From Sulfurimonas sp. (GTDB taxonomy: Bacteria > Campylobacterota > Campylobacteria > Campylobacterales > Sulfurimonadaceae): a stretch of DNA of 64,000 bases. The position numbers and the translations under genes were made by a program. The notes beneath the pieces are model-generated. The model saw nothing but the letters and a program-made list of their open reading frames with translations, was not told the origin of the DNA and made no database searches. Shown here in pieces: positions 1 through 10,344 of this stretch. Location of the stretch: positions 23,328 to 87,327 of the forward strand of contig NZ_JACUTS010000002.1 of the NCBI RefSeq assembly GCF_014859695.1. The letters are read 5' to 3'. Each line of letters starts with the position of its first letter. The first letter of the stretch is position 1.

Positions 1-8
1 CTGTTCAT
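1..8 (-). CDS. First codons of a leftward gene leaving the window
   Basis: Read leftward, an ATG (complement of bases 6-8) follows an AGGAGAAGAG purine-rich ribosome-binding stretch around bases 10-19 at normal spacing. Only the first two or three codons lie inside the window, so nothing can be said about the product. The next gene starts at 160 in the opposite direction, so the stretch between would be a divergent promoter region. The call rests only on the Shine-Dalgarno plus ATG arrangement. Confidence 0.3.
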
Positions 9-159
9 CTCTTCTCCTAAAATTCAGTATAGGATTATATCTTTATGAAGATTTTTTTTTGATAAAAGCAATATTATAAATTTTATTCAAATAAAAAATC
101 TCTATCTTGCATAAAATTTTATAGCGTATAATAGAACAAATCTAAATAAGGAGTAGTGT

Positions 160-1086
160 GTGAAAAATTTTATAGTTTTCATACTCATAATAATTAACAT
201 GAATGCATCCGAACTAAAACCATGGAGTTCAAAAATCCAAAAACTTAGCCAAGAGGAGAAAAGTGTAATCATAAACAAAGGTACTGAGCGACCTTTTTCA
301 GGAAAATACACAAATGAAAAATCAAGAGGAGTCTACACATGCAAAGTTTGCGATACTCCGCTTTATGACTCCGGCGATAAGTTCGATTCCGGCTCCGGTT
401 GGCCAAGCTTTGATGATGCCATAGAGAGCGCCATCAAGAGAATCCCCGATGCGGATGGCAGAAGAGTAGAGATAGTCTGTGCAAACTGCGGAGCACATCT
501 GGGTCATGTTTTTGAAGGAGAGGGTTTTACATCCAAAAATACAAGACACTGCGTCAATTCAATATCTCTTAATCTTGTAAAAAAGCCGGACATTAAAGAT
601 GAAAACCTCTCCTATGCCTATTTTGCGGGAGGATGTTTTTGGGGAGTAGAGTACTATCTGCAAAAGCTTAATGGCGTAAAAGAGGTAATCTCAGGATTTA
701 TGGGCGGGCATATAAAAAACCCGAGCTACTACGAGGTTGTCCGATCAAACACTGGACATCTTGAAGCTGTGGAAGTCATTTATGACAGCAATGTAATCTC
801 ATACGAAGAGATTGCTAAAACCTTTTTTGAGATTCACGATCCGACTCAAACAAATGGGCAGGGTCCAGACATTGGAGAGCAGTATCTCTCCGCAGTATTC
901 ATAAGCAGTGAAGAGGAGAGAGAAATAGTTGAGACTCTTATTGAAAAGCTTGAAGCTAACGGATACAGAGTTGCCACAAAAATACTCAACAGTTCTGAGT
1001 TTTATGCGGCTGATGAGAGTCATCAAGACTACTATGACAAAAAAGGGAGCGAGCCTTATTGTCACGGGTATGTAAAAAGATTTTAG
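160..1086 (+). CDS. msrAB: Exported bifunctional methionine sulfoxide reductase, MsrB-MsrA order
   Basis: This enzyme would reduce both R- and S-methionine sulfoxide, repairing oxidised proteins outside the cytoplasm. The 308-residue product opens with a short hydrophobic signal-like segment (about residues 3-16). An MsrB domain follows (about 25-140) with zinc cysteines C61, C64, C107 and C110 and the RHCVNS motif carrying catalytic C131. The MsrA domain comes next (about 150-308) with the GGCFWG motif and catalytic C159. The start is GTG at 160 because AAGGAG lies at 148-153, six bases upstream, and a TATAAT -10 box is at 127-132. The B-before-A order is the reverse of the Neisseria-type fusion. 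It stands alone, convergent with the next small gene. Fusion and function are clear; export is inferred. Confidence 0.93.
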   Translation: MKNFIVFILIIINMNASELKPWSSKIQKLSQEEKSVIINKGTERPFSGKYTNEKSRGVYTCKVCDTPLYDSGDKFDSGSGWPSFDDAIESAIKRIPDADGRRVEIVCANCGAHLGHVFEGEGFTSKNTRHCVNSISLNLVKKPDIKDENLSYAYFAGGCFWGVEYYLQKLNGVKEVISGFMGGHIKNPSYYEVVRSNTGHLEAVEVIYDSNVISYEEIAKTFFEIHDPTQTNGQGPDIGEQYLSAVFISSEEEREIVETLIEKLEANGYRVATKILNSSEFYAADESHQDYYDKKGSEPYCHGYVKRF

Positions 1087-1104
1087 CGCTTTAAAAAAGC
1101 AGCT

Positions 1105-1371
1105 CTAATCTCCTTGTACCTCTTTTTTTATTTTATGCTCGTCATACCCTTCGTTACCGCGGGATTTACTGAAATCACGTGCAGATTTATCGAGCGACTC
1201 TATCACTTCATCTTTGTATTTTGTGGCAGTATTGCCCGTTTCATGTGAATATATTATATAAACACCGACAGCCAAGACAAGAAACATCAGTTTAAAACTA
1301 TTGCCGCGATAGAGGGCAAAAGCCATTATAGCAACCACAATAAGAGATACTATGTATAGAGTTCCATCCAT
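1105..1371 (-). CDS. Small membrane protein, unknown function
   Basis: I do not recognise this 88-residue protein. It has two hydrophobic segments (about residues 4-20 and 26-42) consistent with a membrane hairpin, followed by a charged, Lys/Glu/Asp-rich soluble tail of about 45 residues. It is the first gene after the typA region on the leftward strand, convergent with the MsrB-MsrA gene and only 18 bases from its stop codon. The coding call rests on the coherent hydrophobic/charged layout and its filling of an otherwise empty interval. No function is proposed. Confidence 0.65.
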   Translation of the reverse strand: MDGTLYIVSLIVVAIMAFALYRGNSFKLMFLVLAVGVYIIYSHETGNTATKYKDEVIESLDKSARDFSKSRGNEGYDEHKIKKEVQGD

Positions 1372-1447
1372 TGCTTATCCTTTTGAAGTAAATATTTAAT
1401 ATTTTTTTATGGGATAGTATAGCAAAATTAAGATTATTTATGATGAA

Positions 1448-1473
1448 TTTCACACATGTTACCATGTGTGAAA
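1448..1473. terminator. Perfect 11-bp hairpin downstream of typA
   Basis: TTTCACACATG, a four-base TTAC loop, then CATGTGTGAAA form a perfect stem just after the typA stop codon. Neither side is followed by a clean run of T, so this may be a weak or factor-assisted terminator, or an mRNA 3'-end stabiliser. The pairing is seen; the role is inference. Confidence 0.4.
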
Positions 1474-1482
1474 AATAGGAGA

Positions 1483-3285
1483 TTATTTACGAATGTTTCT
1501 TTTTCTTTCGCTTTCAGTTAAGAATTTTTTACGAATACGGATGCTCTTAGGCGTTACTTCTAAAAGTTCATCATCCTCTATCCACTCTAATGCACGCTCT
1601 AGTGACATGTCACGAGGTGGAATAAGTTTAATCGCTTCGTCTGCCCCGCTTGAACGAACGTTTGACTGTGCTTTTCCTTTGATAGGATTAACCACTAAAT
1701 CGTTTGAACGTGAGTGCTCACCGATAATCATACCTTCGTATACTTTTGTTTGCGGTCCTATAAAAAGAACTCCACGGTCTTGAATATTGAAAAGTGAATA
1801 CGCTAAAGTTTCGCCGTTTTCCATACTTATAAGCGCACCGTAACTTCTTGATTCAACGCTTCCGCTGTATGGACGGAAATCCAAGAATGAGTGGTTCATA
1901 ATACCTTCACCCTTCGTATCTGTCAAGAACTGTCCTCTAAAGCCTATAAGTGCACGAGCCGGAATTTCAAACTCGATTCTTTGGAAGCCTTGTCCCATCG
2001 GAACCATAGATTTCATCTCAGCTTTACGCTTGCCAAGTTTTTCAATTACCGAACCGCTTAAGTTTTCTGGAACGTCAATCACTAAATGCTCAAACGGTTC
2101 ACACTTAACACCTTCAATTTCTCTAACGATTACTTCCGGACGAGATACACCAAATTCGAAATTTTCGCGGCGCATATTTTCAGCAAGAATTGTAATCTGA
2201 AGCTCACCACGTCCTGAAACTTTAAATTTACCCTCACCGACAACTTCAAGTTTCATTGCAACGTTAGTCGTCATTTCAAACTCTAAACGCTCTTTTAGTT
2301 TGTTTGAAGTTACGTGCTTACCTTCTTGACCGGCAAGTGGTGAATCATTTACAGAAAATACAACTGTTAAAGTTGGCTCTTCAATGTGCATTGGGTCAAG
2401 TGGCATAGGATTTTTAGGATCACATACCGTATCTCCAACATCAACAGTCTCTAAACCTGCGAATGCTACTATGTCTCCAGCTTCTGCCTCTTGAATCTCC
2501 ATACGGTTAAGACCGTGAAAACCAATAAGCTTACTAATTTTACCTTTTACCATTTCACCATCAGCTTTTGCAAGTATAATGTTGTCACCTTTTTTGATAA
2601 CACCGTTAAAAATACGAGAAATACCTATTTTACCGACATAGTTATCGTAGTCAAGTGTAAATACTTGAGCTTGAGTCGGATTTTCTCTATCACCCTCTGG
2701 CTCAGGAATATGCTTTAAAATTGTTTCAAATATGCACTCAAAGTCTCCATCAGGATCCGCCATGTCAAGCTTAGCTATACCATCTCTTGCTGCTGCATAG
2801 ATAATAGGGAAGTCTTGTTGATCATCAGTTGCACCCATTGCAGCGAATAGGTCAAACATCTCATCTACAACACGATCCGGTTCAGCAGAAGGCTTGTCAA
2901 TCTTGTTAATAACAACAATCGGCTTTTTACCAAGTGCTAACATCTTCTTAACAACAAACTTAGTTTGAGGCATAACACCCTCATAAGCATCAACAAGAAC
3001 TAAAACACCATCTACCATCTTAAGAACACGTTCAACTTCTCCACCAAAATCTGCGTGACCCGGAGTGTCAATAATGTTAATCTTATAATCTTTATAACGA
3101 ATAGCCGTATTCTTAGAAAGAATCGTGATTCCACGCTCTCTTTCTAAATCGTTGCTATCCATTGCTCTTTCATCATGTTGCTCATGAGCTCCATACGTTC
3201 CTGACTGTTCTAATAATCCATCAACCAATGTAGTTTTACCATGGTCAACATGGGCTATAACTGCAATATTTCTAATCTTTTGCAC
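1483..3285 (-). CDS. typA: Ribosome-associated GTPase TypA/BipA
   Basis: TypA is an EF-G-like translational GTPase that binds the ribosome and helps 50S assembly and stress adaptation. The 600-residue length is typical. The GTPase domain shows the P-loop [10 protein letters not shown] near the N-terminus, the ERERGITI switch I segment, [15 protein letters not shown] (G3) and NKIDKP (G4). The EF-G-type beta-barrel and C-terminal domains follow, with the typical late motif [13 protein letters not shown]. It is transcribed leftward as an apparently single gene, divergent from the tRNA nucleotidyltransferase gene. The start follows a GGAAG-type Shine-Dalgarno in the 3286-3300 interval. Confidence 0.97.
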   Translation of the reverse strand: MQKIRNIAVIAHVDHGKTTLVDGLLEQSGTYGAHEQHDERAMDSNDLERERGITILSKNTAIRYKDYKINIIDTPGHADFGGEVERVLKMVDGVLVLVDAYEGVMPQTKFVVKKMLALGKKPIVVINKIDKPSAEPDRVVDEMFDLFAAMGATDDQQDFPIIYAAARDGIAKLDMADPDGDFECIFETILKHIPEPEGDRENPTQAQVFTLDYDNYVGKIGISRIFNGVIKKGDNIILAKADGEMVKGKISKLIGFHGLNRMEIQEAEAGDIVAFAGLETVDVGDTVCDPKNPMPLDPMHIEEPTLTVVFSVNDSPLAGQEGKHVTSNKLKERLEFEMTTNVAMKLEVVGEGKFKVSGRGELQITILAENMRRENFEFGVSRPEVIVREIEGVKCEPFEHLVIDVPENLSGSVIEKLGKRKAEMKSMVPMGQGFQRIEFEIPARALIGFRGQFLTDTKGEGIMNHSFLDFRPYSGSVESRSYGALISMENGETLAYSLFNIQDRGVLFIGPQTKVYEGMIIGEHSRSNDLVVNPIKGKAQSNVRSSGADEAIKLIPPRDMSLERALEWIEDDELLEVTPKSIRIRKKFLTESERKRNIRK

Positions 3286-3425
3286 GAGGCTTCCTTCTTT
3301 GGCTTCTTAAACATGAAACCAAGATAAAAATTTTCGCGATTATACCTTAAATAATGTTATATCTATGTAAAAGTAGTGTTATAATACATTTAAAAGCAAG
3401 AGAGTTGTTCATTTTTAGGAGTTAT

Positions 3426-4676
3426 ATGATTTATTATCCAAATAAACTAGATACTATTTTTGACAAACTAAAGAGTTACGGTATTAAGCCTATTATTGTT
3501 GGCGGGTATATTAGAGACTATCTTGCTAAGATTGAGTCAAAAGATATAGATATTGAAATTTACGGTATATCATCCTTTTCAGAGTTGCAAAATATACTAA
3601 AAGAGTTTGGCAGTGTTAATGTCGTAGGAAAAAGTTTTGGGGTTTGTAAACTATACTTTGAAGAGTACGATTTAGACTTCTCATTTCCAAGAATCGACAA
3701 CAAGGTTCAATCAGGACATCGAGGATTTGAGATATCTATAGACACGACACTTGATTTTGAAACCGCAACATCAAGAAGAGATTTTACGATGAACTCTGTA
3801 GGTTATGATGTTATAGAGAGAAAAATATTAGACCCATTCGGCGGAATTAAAGATTTTGAGAACAAAATACTTAAAGCCGTAAATTTAGAGAGTTTTGGCG
3901 AGGATCCTCTTAGAGTTTTAAGAGCTGTTCAATTTGCTACAAGATTTGAGCTTAAAATTGAAGATAATCTTTTTTCTATATGTAAAGATATGGTCTTAAG
4001 CGGAATGTTAAACGAGCTTCCAAAAGAGAGGATATTTGAGGAGATTAAAAAGCTTCTTCTTTATGCAAAAAAGCCCTCGCGCGGATTTGAACTCTTAAAA
4101 GAGTTTGGAAGTGGCTTGTATACTCAAAATATTTCCGTAATTGACGAGGTTGCAAAACAGCGAACAACAAACAATCAAACAAATATTGTTTTGATGTTAG
4201 CAGCTCTTTGTTATAACTTTTCTCAAAAAGAGGCACAAGATTTTATAGAAAAAATAACTCATGAAAAAGAGCTTTTACAAAGATCTCTTCTGCTTATAAA
4301 AAAACATAGTGAAGTAGAGACTCTTTATGAAAATAGCATAAACGATTATCACCTATACAAACTCGCTGCTGAAGTAAATATAGAAGAACTCCTTATTTTA
4401 AGCAGTTCAATCTACTTTGCAAATCACAATTCTGAAATTTACAGAGCCGGCGAAGAGATAAAAAAAAGAGCCAGAGAGCTCAATATACTCAACAAAAAAC
4501 TTCCAGCCATTTTAATGGGAAGAGATATTTTAAAGTTTGGAGTTGAGCCATCACCTCTCTTTTCAGAGATTTTGAACGAAGCTTATGAAGCTCAAATGCA
4601 TGGTAAATTTAAAAATTATGACGAGGCTTTTCTCTGGTTAAGAGAATATATATCTCACAAAGCAAGCTTTGTGTAG
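3426..4676 (+). CDS. tRNA nucleotidyltransferase / poly(A) polymerase family protein
   Basis: This class II nucleotidyltransferase probably adds or repairs the CCA end of tRNA. The N-terminal catalytic domain has the VGGYIRD glycine motif, the KDIDIEIYG carboxylate pair and the RRDFTMNSVGYD motif. The RNA-binding neck segment FGEDPLRVLRAVQFATRF follows. An in-frame ATG exists at 3354, but the ATG at 3426 is preferred: AGGAG at 3417-3421 precedes it and a TATAAT box lies at 3380-3385, giving 416 residues. CCA-adding, A-adding and poly(A) polymerase activities cannot be told apart by eye, but with no second candidate in the window CCA addition is the best guess. Its stop codon lies inside copy 1 of the dispersed repeat. 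Confidence 0.85.
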   Translation: MIYYPNKLDTIFDKLKSYGIKPIIVGGYIRDYLAKIESKDIDIEIYGISSFSELQNILKEFGSVNVVGKSFGVCKLYFEEYDLDFSFPRIDNKVQSGHRGFEISIDTTLDFETATSRRDFTMNSVGYDVIERKILDPFGGIKDFENKILKAVNLESFGEDPLRVLRAVQFATRFELKIEDNLFSICKDMVLSGMLNELPKERIFEEIKKLLLYAKKPSRGFELLKEFGSGLYTQNISVIDEVAKQRTTNNQTNIVLMLAALCYNFSQKEAQDFIEKITHEKELLQRSLLLIKKHSEVETLYENSINDYHLYKLAAEVNIEELLILSSSIYFANHNSEIYRAGEEIKKRARELNILNKKLPAILMGRDILKFGVEPSPLFSEILNEAYEAQMHGKFKNYDEAFLWLREYISHKASFV

Positions 4677-4744
4677 CTTTAGGGGGTTGCAAGGGACATT
4701 TGTCCCTGCCACTAGAATGGGCTTTTGCTCATTCTGGTGTGTAA
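4673..4744 (+). repeat. Dispersed two-hairpin element, copy 1
   Basis: The element starts GTAGCTTTAGGGGGTTG, then has hairpin B (GGGACA-TT-TGTCCC, 4693-4706), hairpin C (CACTAGAATGGGC, TTTT loop, GCTCATTCTGGTG, about 4710-4738), and ends GTGTGTAATA. The tRNA nucleotidyltransferase stop codon (4674-4676) is provided by the element's own GTAG. Just upstream CACAAAGC-AA-GCTTTGTG can form a further hairpin. Two more copies occur at 8951-9022 and 52495-52569. It resembles REP/MITE elements mobilised by REP-associated tyrosine transposases, which often carry a GTAG tetranucleotide; no such transposase is in the window. Confidence 0.85.
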
Positions 4745-4748
4745 TAAA

Positions 4749-5147
4749 CTAAAGTCTTGAACTGTCTATCTCTATAACAGTATGAACATTCCCTCTAGGA
4801 TTATAATCAGCCACTATTTTCATATATTTTGGTTTTAATTTTCTCTCTAAAACACTATATATCTCATTTGCACTATTTTCATGAGAGATATGTCTCTCTC
4901 TAAATGAGTTTATATAGAGCTTTACAGCTTTTAATTCTACAACCCACTCATCAGGCGTATACTCCAAATATATTGTTGCATAATCAGGATATCCGCTTCT
5001 AGGACAAAGACAAGAAAACTCCGGAAGTGTCATCTTTATAAGATAATTTCTCTTATGCTCATTTGGCCAAATTTCCAAATCTTTCTCTACATCAAACTCT
5101 TGAATAATTTTTTCACCGTATTTCATACTAACTCCTGTTATTTTCAT
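4749..5147 (-). CDS. queF: NADPH-dependent 7-cyano-7-deazaguanine reductase QueF
   Basis: QueF reduces preQ0 to preQ1 in the synthesis of queuosine, the tRNA wobble-base modification. The 132-residue length matches the short single-domain (YkvM-type) form. The catalytic cysteine is in SCLCPRSGYPDYA, followed by the conserved Asp of the same motif. The family segments ELKAVKLYINSFRERHISHE and YNPRGN near the C-terminus are both present. Its start overlaps the end of the upstream GGDEF/EAL gene by 20 bases, so the two are probably co-transcribed leftward with gyrB. Confidence 0.95.
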   Translation of the reverse strand: MKITGVSMKYGEKIIQEFDVEKDLEIWPNEHKRNYLIKMTLPEFSCLCPRSGYPDYATIYLEYTPDEWVVELKAVKLYINSFRERHISHENSANEIYSVLERKLKPKYMKIVADYNPRGNVHTVIEIDSSRL

Positions 5148-6546
5148 TTTTATCTAAAGGCGCTATATATCTGCCTTGCATATAATCTATTTTCAACTCC
5201 TGCGCTAAAGCGTAACTATTTTGGCTCTCAATCATCTTTACCCATGTTTTAACACCCTTTTCATGTGCCATAACATTAAACCCGCTCACAATACTCTTAT
5301 ACTCTCTCTCATCACTATCTTTTGTGTAATATGAGTCAATTCTTGCAATATCAATATCCAAATCACGCAGATATAAAAAACTTGTATGCAAAGAACCCAG
5401 TCTATCTATAGCCACAAGAACTCCCAAATCTCTAAGCTGCTGCAAGATTGCATTAAACTTCTCTATTCTTGGATAATATTCGTTCTCGTTAAATATTAAT
5501 ATAATTCTACTTTTTACACACTCATTTTTTACGAAAACCTCTTTTATCTTTGTTAAAATTGTATAGTTTCTAAGAGAAGTTGGAGAGATCTGTATAGCAA
5601 ATTTACCGCTGTCGGGTTTTTTGCACATCTTTAATATTTTTTCCAAAACTATTAAATCATAATCACCCATTAATCTCAATTTATCTAAGATTTTCATATA
5701 ATTCTTTTGATGAAGCAATTTTTTATCTTCTGTTTTTAATTTTACAAAACACTCTTTAAATAGTTCTATTTTATTTTCAAATACACTCTGTGTATATATT
5801 AATAGATCTTTTCTTTTAATAGCATTTATAACACTATACTCAAGTTCGTTTGGATTTATATTAACTTCAATACTCTCCATTGCCAATTTTGAATTTCTAT
5901 TTTTAACCTGGAGTTCAAAAAGATTTTCTATTAAATAATCAATATCCTTTGAAAATACCGTATCGTTAATTGCTCCGGAAATTTGTATCTCAATATCATC
6001 AATCTTAAAATCTTCACTTTTTAGGCACAGTAGCTCTAAAATTGTCTTATATTGACTCTTGTCTCCGCTGAGTCCGATAATAAAATCACCACCTTTTATG
6101 CGTCCGATAGGAAAGTTATATATATCTTTTGATTTTAGGTAATCAGCTATCCAATCAATTGTTTTAGAGAGTACTTTATCGCCGTTTTTTATACCATAAC
6201 GACTATTTATCTCATAAAGATTATCAACACTTAAAAGTACAAGTGTATACTCTTTAGACTCATTTATCTCTTTTTTTAGATACTCATACATATACTCTCT
6301 TGTAAAAGCTTTTGAGATGCTATCCGTTATTTTAGTATCAAACCCTTTATATATAAGGTAAAAAATAAAATAGATACTAAATACTAAAACTAAAATTGAT
6401 TCAACGTAAAATGAGGTACTTAAGGTATCTTGGCTGGTTATAAAAGTATGAAGAACTAAAGCAACAACAAGAGCAAAAATAGGAAGTACCATCCTAAGTG
6501 CTAACTTAAAACGGTACTCTCTCTCTTTAATCTCCGGAAGTAACAT
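5128..6546 (-). CDS. Membrane protein with degenerate GGDEF and EAL domains
   Basis: The 472-residue protein starts with two membrane segments (about 17-35 and 48-66), then a GGDEF-like domain (about 85-220) and an EAL-like domain (about 235-465). Both catalytic signatures are degraded: the GGDEF site reads KGGDF, and the EAL domain has no E-A-L and DRLG instead of DDFG. Established knowledge is that such dual-degenerate proteins usually act as c-di-GMP receptors or protein-interaction modules rather than enzymes. It sits between gyrB (14 bases upstream) and queF (20-base overlap), suggesting one leftward operon near the origin. The ligand is unknown. Confidence 0.85.
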   Translation of the reverse strand: MLLPEIKEREYRFKLALRMVLPIFALVVALVLHTFITSQDTLSTSFYVESILVLVFSIYFIFYLIYKGFDTKITDSISKAFTREYMYEYLKKEINESKEYTLVLLSVDNLYEINSRYGIKNGDKVLSKTIDWIADYLKSKDIYNFPIGRIKGGDFIIGLSGDKSQYKTILELLCLKSEDFKIDDIEIQISGAINDTVFSKDIDYLIENLFELQVKNRNSKLAMESIEVNINPNELEYSVINAIKRKDLLIYTQSVFENKIELFKECFVKLKTEDKKLLHQKNYMKILDKLRLMGDYDLIVLEKILKMCKKPDSGKFAIQISPTSLRNYTILTKIKEVFVKNECVKSRIILIFNENEYYPRIEKFNAILQQLRDLGVLVAIDRLGSLHTSFLYLRDLDIDIARIDSYYTKDSDEREYKSIVSGFNVMAHEKGVKTWVKMIESQNSYALAQELKIDYMQGRYIAPLDKNENNRS

Positions 6547-6560
6547 GTAGTACTAAAATG

Positions 6561-8870
<2,310 letters not shown>

Positions 8871-8950
8871 TCAATACTCCATTATAACTTTGTTACATAA
8901 TTGGAGATATTTTATCTAATTTATTCTAAAAGAAAGTTTTATACTATCTG

Positions 8951-9022
8951 ATGTTACACACTAAAACGAACGTGTCCGTTATAGTGGCAGGGATAAATGT
9001 CCCTACAACCCCCTGAAGCTAC
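8951..9022 (-). repeat. Dispersed two-hairpin element, copy 2 (reverse)
   Basis: On the minus strand this reads GTAGCTTCAGGGGGTTGTAG, then hairpin B (GGGACATTTATCCC), hairpin C (CACTATAACGGAC, AC loop, GTTCGTTTTAGTG), ending GTGTGTAACAT. The stem-C bases differ from copies 1 and 3 on both sides with pairing mostly kept. It occupies the gyrB-dnaN gap (8871-9109), the rest of which is AT-rich with no gene visible. The flank at 9022-9043 is a 22-base exact match to the start of recJ (39237-39258). Confidence 0.85.
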
Positions 9023-9109
9023 AAAACGAAGTTTCTTTAGAAAAAAACAAGTTTTTTTGAGAACTATAAAGTATTTTTATGTATTTTTTGTAAAGGTGTA
9101 TTAAATCAG

Positions 9110-10177
9110 TTAAATAACTATAGGCATTACGACTGTTTTAAAATTACCCTCACTTAAAACAAAAGGAAGATTACTCTCATTTAAACCAATGTTGAACTCT
9201 GAGCTGTTTATGCTATTTAAAAAATCTAAAAGATGTCTGCTGTTGATGGCAATAATAAAAGGTGAAGAGAAGCCTGTTTCTTGATTGATTTCAGTTTTTG
9301 CTTCTATATTATCATCACTTAGTGATTCAAACGTTATGCTATTTTGTAAAAAAGTTATTTTAACATCTGAAGAGATTGTTGTAATCTGCTTAATAGACTC
9401 AATCATTGTAGCTTTTGGAAGAGTTAACGTTTTTGATATCTCTTTAGGAATTATTCTGGAATATTCTGGAAATTTTCCATTTATCAGTTTTGTAAAAAAT
9501 GTGTATTGCTCAGAATGGATAATAAGATTTGTCTCATCATAGTAAAGCTCTATGTCCTCAAAAAAGAGTTTTTGAATTTCTATTATTGCTTTTCTAGGAA
9601 TTATTATAGATAACTGATTGCTATTTTGGTTTTTAATATTTACAACTGCCAATCTTCTTGTATCGGTTGATGCAAAGTTAATTCCCTCTTCTTTTATGTC
9701 GATAAGCGCACCGTTGAGTTCAAATTTAGGGTTGTTGTTATCAATTGAGGGAGTTATTTTTTTAAGTGAGTCTATTAGTGAGTGTGAATTGATCAGTATA
9801 CGAGGCTTTCCTTCATAAGCAGGGAAGGACGGGAATTCACTATAAGAGAATGTTGGTAGTTTAAAGCTAGAGTGTGATTGAGAGATATAAAGAGTGTCAT
9901 TTTTAACTTCTAAAGTAATATCGCCATCTTTTAAGATTCTAACAATATCTAAGAATTTCTTACCGTTTGCTGTAACTGTACCGTCTTGGATAATATTTAC
10001 TTTGTCTGTTGATACAAAAAGACCTATTTCATAATCTGTAGCTTTAATATTTAATTTTGAATTTGAAACATCCAGTAATAGATGAGACGTAATTTGTGAA
10101 GCATCTTTTTTTTCTAAAAACGGTTGAACATGAACCAAAATATTTTCAATGATAGACTTTTGTATCGTTATCTTCAT
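9110..10177 (-). CDS. dnaN: DNA polymerase III beta subunit (sliding clamp)
   Basis: The clamp encircles DNA and tethers polymerase III. The 355-residue product is of usual length, with three repeated clamp folds. Recognisable pieces are ATDYEIGL near residue 60, the FASTDTRRLAVVNI segment around the end of domain 2, IIPRKAI, and the short C-terminal strand ending VVMPIVI, the usual clamp terminus. It is leftward downstream of dnaA, separated by the 167-base origin segment. The start ATG follows an AGGGA ribosome-binding site. Confidence 0.96.
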   Translation of the reverse strand: MKITIQKSIIENILVHVQPFLEKKDASQITSHLLLDVSNSKLNIKATDYEIGLFVSTDKVNIIQDGTVTANGKKFLDIVRILKDGDITLEVKNDTLYISQSHSSFKLPTFSYSEFPSFPAYEGKPRILINSHSLIDSLKKITPSIDNNNPKFELNGALIDIKEEGINFASTDTRRLAVVNIKNQNSNQLSIIIPRKAIIEIQKLFFEDIELYYDETNLIIHSEQYTFFTKLINGKFPEYSRIIPKEISKTLTLPKATMIESIKQITTISSDVKITFLQNSITFESLSDDNIEAKTEINQETGFSSPFIIAINSRHLLDFLNSINSSEFNIGLNESNLPFVLSEGNFKTVVMPIVI

Positions 10178-10344
10178 TTGAATCCCTATTTATTATATAA
10201 AATTATAGTAGTAGTAGTAGGGGGGAGTGATAATGTGAATATTATCAATTTACTCCTACCACGAGAGCTTTTTAGATGTGATGAACCTTCGGGAGTTTTT
10301 TCACATCTATTCACTTAAGTAATTATATCTTTTTTTTATCTTTT
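10178..10344. other. oriC2: oriC2: DnaA-trio unwinding element in the dnaA-dnaN gap
   Basis: Reading rightward, an AT-rich stretch (about 10186-10205) leads into five TAG repeats (10206-10220), a run of six G (10220-10225) and a DnaA box TGTGAATAT (10234-10242). A further box-like CTATTCACT lies at 10308-10316, and an inverted repeat TAGATGTGA/TCACATCTA spans 10273-10309. TAG-repeat / GC-rich spacer / inverted DnaA box is the geometry of the DnaA-trio basal unwinding system known from Bacillus, and a second origin half beside dnaA is known in Epsilonproteobacteria. The layout is seen; unwinding toward dnaN is inferred. Confidence 0.8.

Noticed and set aside
1448-1473. DnaA box pair in the TTTCACACATG hairpin
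   Set aside because: The sequence lacks the TATTCACA/TGTGAATA core and sits directly after typA, so a 3'-end hairpin is simpler.
4673-4744. Integron attC site
   Set aside because: The repeat has hairpins and GTT/AAC-like ends, but lacks paired R and L boxes, and no integrase or cassette array is present.
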